Shown here: positions 62,039 to 64,000 of the stretch, piece by piece | How positions within the stretch are numbered: the stretch's first letter is position 1 | How the letters are laid out: each line of letters starts with the position of its first letter | Source of the DNA: Ferrimonas balearica | GTDB taxonomy: Bacteria; Pseudomonadota; Gammaproteobacteria; Enterobacterales; Shewanellaceae | Length of the DNA: 64,000 nt | Direction: 5' to 3' | Assembly (NCBI RefSeq): GCF_019802055.1 | Contig: NZ_JAHVHW010000007.1 | Coordinates: 1,141,403 to 1,205,402 of the forward strand | Translations under genes and position numbers: made by a program | Notes under the pieces: generated by a model | Told to the model about the DNA's origin: nothing | What the model saw: only the letters and a program-made list of their open reading frames with translations | Database searches by the model: none

Positions 62039-64000
62039 TCAGAAGCGGGGTTGCCAGTTCAACCACTCCGATTCGGCACGCTGGGCCAAATCAAAGCGTT
62101 CGCCATCGCTTAGCGGCGATGCGCTCGAGGTTTCCGTTGCGAAGGCGATGCCGCCGACCAACAGGGTTTCAATGGATTCAGCGGCGATCTGCGCGCCGCT
62201 GAACCAGCCCACATCCACATACAGACCAGACGCATTCCAGAACCGACTGCTCTGGTTCACCAGGTGCTGATAGCGGGGATCGAACTGAACCTCGATATCC
62301 ACGGATGCACCGTCCTCCGCAAGCCGGGTATGCACCACTTCACCCACCTTCATCTGGCGATACAGAATGGGGCTGCCAATCTTCAGGGAACCGAGTCGGG
62401 GCTGGTTGAGTACCAACCGCAGGCCGTCGTCGAAGGGCAGCAGCAGAGGGGTCTCCTGCTGCAGGTTAAAGCTCTGCTCCGGGGTGGCGCTCTCTCCGGG
62501 CAGGGCGGCAATGTAGTTCCCGGTCAGCAGGGTATCCAGATGCTTGGCGCCAGCCAGGGAAACGTCGGCGCTGACCAGGTAGTACTGGGCATCCTGACGA
62601 AGGAAGTGAGATTGCCAGCGGGGCTCGAGCTGGGCGGTGAGCAGCTGGTGTTTAAGATCGTCGCTGAGGGTAACGTGCAGTACTTCGCCAACCTGGTGGC
62701 CAAGATATCGGATGGACGCGCCGGGGTTCACATTGGCTTTGGCGCTGGCGTATAGCGTCAGCTCAACGCCGGGCTCCATGGCGGACTGTCGATCCGTATA
62801 GATCTGGCGGTCTGCGACCATGGCGGACGGCAGATGATCAAAGCCGAGACCGCCGCGAAGGAGTTGCGGCAGGGGCCCTGCCTGAATCTCGACGCCGGCA
62901 AGTGAGCCTTCGACCTTAATCTTGCTCTGATGCCAGAAGCGGGTCTGATCGGTAATCAGTGCGCGATAGGCGGATTTGATTGCCAGCGCCACATCAAACT
63001 GGTCACCGGAAAGCTGGATGTCGGTAACCTTACCCACCTCCAGTTCGCGATAGTAGATGGGGGCACCAATACCCAGGCCATTGAGCGCGGCGGTATTCAG
63101 TGTGAGCGACAGCGGCGGGCCCTCAAGGGCCTGCTCCCGATCCTGATGGACAAGGAAGGTCTGGTCTGCACTGGCAACGTCGCCCTGACCAGTACTGAAG
63201 CTGATGCCGCCTCGCACCAGGTTCATCAGCGGAGCGCTCTGTACGCGAATCCCGGAAAGGTCAGCATCTACTGCGAGGCCACTGTGACGCCAGAAACGGG
63301 AGTTGGACTTTACCAGCCCGTCATAGGGTTGGCTGATCCAGGCGACGGCATTGATCCCTTTGTCGCTCAGCTCGAGTTGAAGGATCTCACCAACGGGAAA
63401 GCCTCGATAGAGCAGGGGAGCGCCAACGGACAGGCCGTCGGCTGTGGGCTGAGTCAATTGAACCAGACGGCCTTCGTTCGGGCTTAAAGGCCGTTGCTCA
63501 TTCAGTTGAAACTGCTCACTGGGCTCTCCCTCTCCCGGAAGCAGAGCAATAAAGTCACCAAAAATCAAGGTGTCGAGGTGTTTGACGCCATCCAGCCCCA
63601 GTTCGGCACCGGCGCGCCAGAAGCGGCTGCCCTGATTAAACAGGTGGCGGTATTCCCCAGCGACTCGGGCCTGCATTACGACGCCTTCGGGCAGCAGCTG
63701 CAGATCAACCACCTCGCCCAGTTTCAGGCCACGATGCTGAATGGGCGTGCCGAGACGCAATCCCTCAGCATGGTCCGCGGTAAAGGTCACGATAAAACTG
63801 GGCTGGGCTTCATCGGCGTTGTTGTAGAGATCGTAGGTGGTGCCGGATTTGGCTTCGCTACCGGATTCCGGAGAGGAGAAATTCACGCCGCCGCCGATCA
63901 GGGTAGCAAGGCTGTCCATCTCCACATTAATGCCGTCCAGACCCGCTTTGAAACGGGCCCCGGATGCGTTCCAGAAGCGGCTGTTGTCCCTAACCAGAGA
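62039..64000 (-). CDS. letB: LetB/YebT (PqiB-like) MCE-domain lipid transport protein, 3' part (5' end outside window)
   Basis: At least 653 residues; the frame stays open to the window edge, so the internal Met at 63925 is not the start. At least six MCE repeats are visible, each with a module like SRFWNASG or SRFWRAGAEL followed by a leucine-rich pore-lining loop (LIGGGVNFS, LIFGDFIALLPGE, LVRGGISFS, LLRGGLGFD, LLTGNYIAALPGE, LLVGGIAFA). LetB forms a stacked periplasmic tunnel that moves phospholipids between membranes. In E. coli letAB lies next to rsmF, as here. Confidence 0.95.
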   Translation of the reverse strand, partial: SLVRDNSRFWNASGARFKAGLDGINVEMDSLATLIGGGVNFSSPESGSEAKSGTTYDLYNNADEAQPSFIVTFTADHAEGLRLGTPIQHRGLKLGEVVDLQLLPEGVVMQARVAGEYRHLFNQGSRFWRAGAELGLDGVKHLDTLIFGDFIALLPGEGEPSEQFQLNEQRPLSPNEGRLVQLTQPTADGLSVGAPLLYRGFPVGEILQLELSDKGINAVAWISQPYDGLVKSNSRFWRHSGLAVDADLSGIRVQSAPLMNLVRGGISFSTGQGDVASADQTFLVHQDREQALEGPPLSLTLNTAALNGLGIGAPIYYRELEVGKVTDIQLSGDQFDVALAIKSAYRALITDQTRFWHQSKIKVEGSLAGVEIQAGPLPQLLRGGLGFDHLPSAMVADRQIYTDRQSAMEPGVELTLYASAKANVNPGASIRYLGHQVGEVLHVTLSDDLKHQLLTAQLEPRWQSHFLRQDAQYYLVSADVSLAGAKHLDTLLTGNYIAALPGESATPEQSFNLQQETPLLLPFDDGLRLVLNQPRLGSLKIGSPILYRQMKVGEVVHTRLAEDGASVDIEVQFDPRYQHLVNQSSRFWNASGLYVDVGWFSGAQIAAESIETLLVGGIAFATETSSASPLSDGERFDLAQRAESEWLNWQPRF

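Noticed and set aside
1..64000. CRISPR arrays and rRNA genes
   Set aside because: No regularly spaced 25-40-bp repeats and no rRNA-like stretches were seen.

Overview
The window is a GC-rich (about 58-60%) chromosomal segment of a facultatively anaerobic marine gammaproteobacterium in the Alteromonadales. Gene order matches Shewanella and Escherichia core synteny: thrS-infC-rpmI-rplT, metG/mrp-udk-dcd, pabC-mltG-tmk-holB-pilZ-tatD, yccA-tusDCBE, mdtK/ribE, rsmF-letB. The flavocytochrome c-type fumarate reductase, the anaerobic ribonucleotide reductase and the high GC point to a Ferrimonas-like genome. The genus is an inference; no 16S gene is in view.

Layout. 1-13.1 kb: end of a fumarate reductase flavin subunit, an L,D-transpeptidase facing the Braun lipoprotein gene lpp, a large secreted DUF6351 hydrolase overlapping trhA, acetyltransferases, a PrpA-like phosphatase, LpxR-type lipid A deacylase, a lipoprotein alkaline phosphatase, a DmeF-type metal exporter with a long histidine loop, and mtfA. 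13.1-16.2 kb: nrdDG, with an FNR-like site and two NrdR-box-like sites upstream. 16.2-21.1 kb: an oxidoreductase, a NERD nuclease-domain protein carrying two degenerate kinase domains, tusDCBE and yccA.

21.1-34.5 kb is the accessory part. Two nearly identical tRNA-Ser(UGA) genes, each with its own promoter, 3' flank and terminator, bracket about 8.4 kb. That interval holds a secreted unknown, an Atm1-type ABC transporter, an ECF sigma factor (PF07638/ECF43-like) followed by a membrane Ser/Thr kinase with TPRs and a small beta-rich unknown protein, and a LytTR regulator. The 3' end of the kinase gene drops sharply in GC. Downstream of the first tRNA are short direct repeats containing copies of the tRNA tail. 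Downstream of the second is a REP-associated tyrosine transposase with repeated GACACCC/GGGTGTC ends. A catalytically degenerate tyrosine-recombinase-like gene follows.

34.5-64 kb is mostly housekeeping: yegD, a three-gene tRNA-Val(GAC) operon, mdtK/ribE, a pteridine-reductase/fructosamine-kinase operon, thrS-infC-rpmI-rplT (infC appears to start with ATA), ldhA, a CPA1 antiporter with an RCK-like tail, metG, mrp, nucleotide metabolism genes, the holB cluster, rsmF, a nucleoside-recognition membrane protein and the 3' part of letB (MCE lipid-transport protein), which runs off the right edge.

The best candidate for a little-described system is the sigma factor/kinase/beta-rich-protein operon with the neighbouring LytTR gene. 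The NERD-tandem-pseudokinase protein is second. Both are interpretations from sequence reading; no searches were run. Start sites were chosen from ribosome-binding sites and family N termini.
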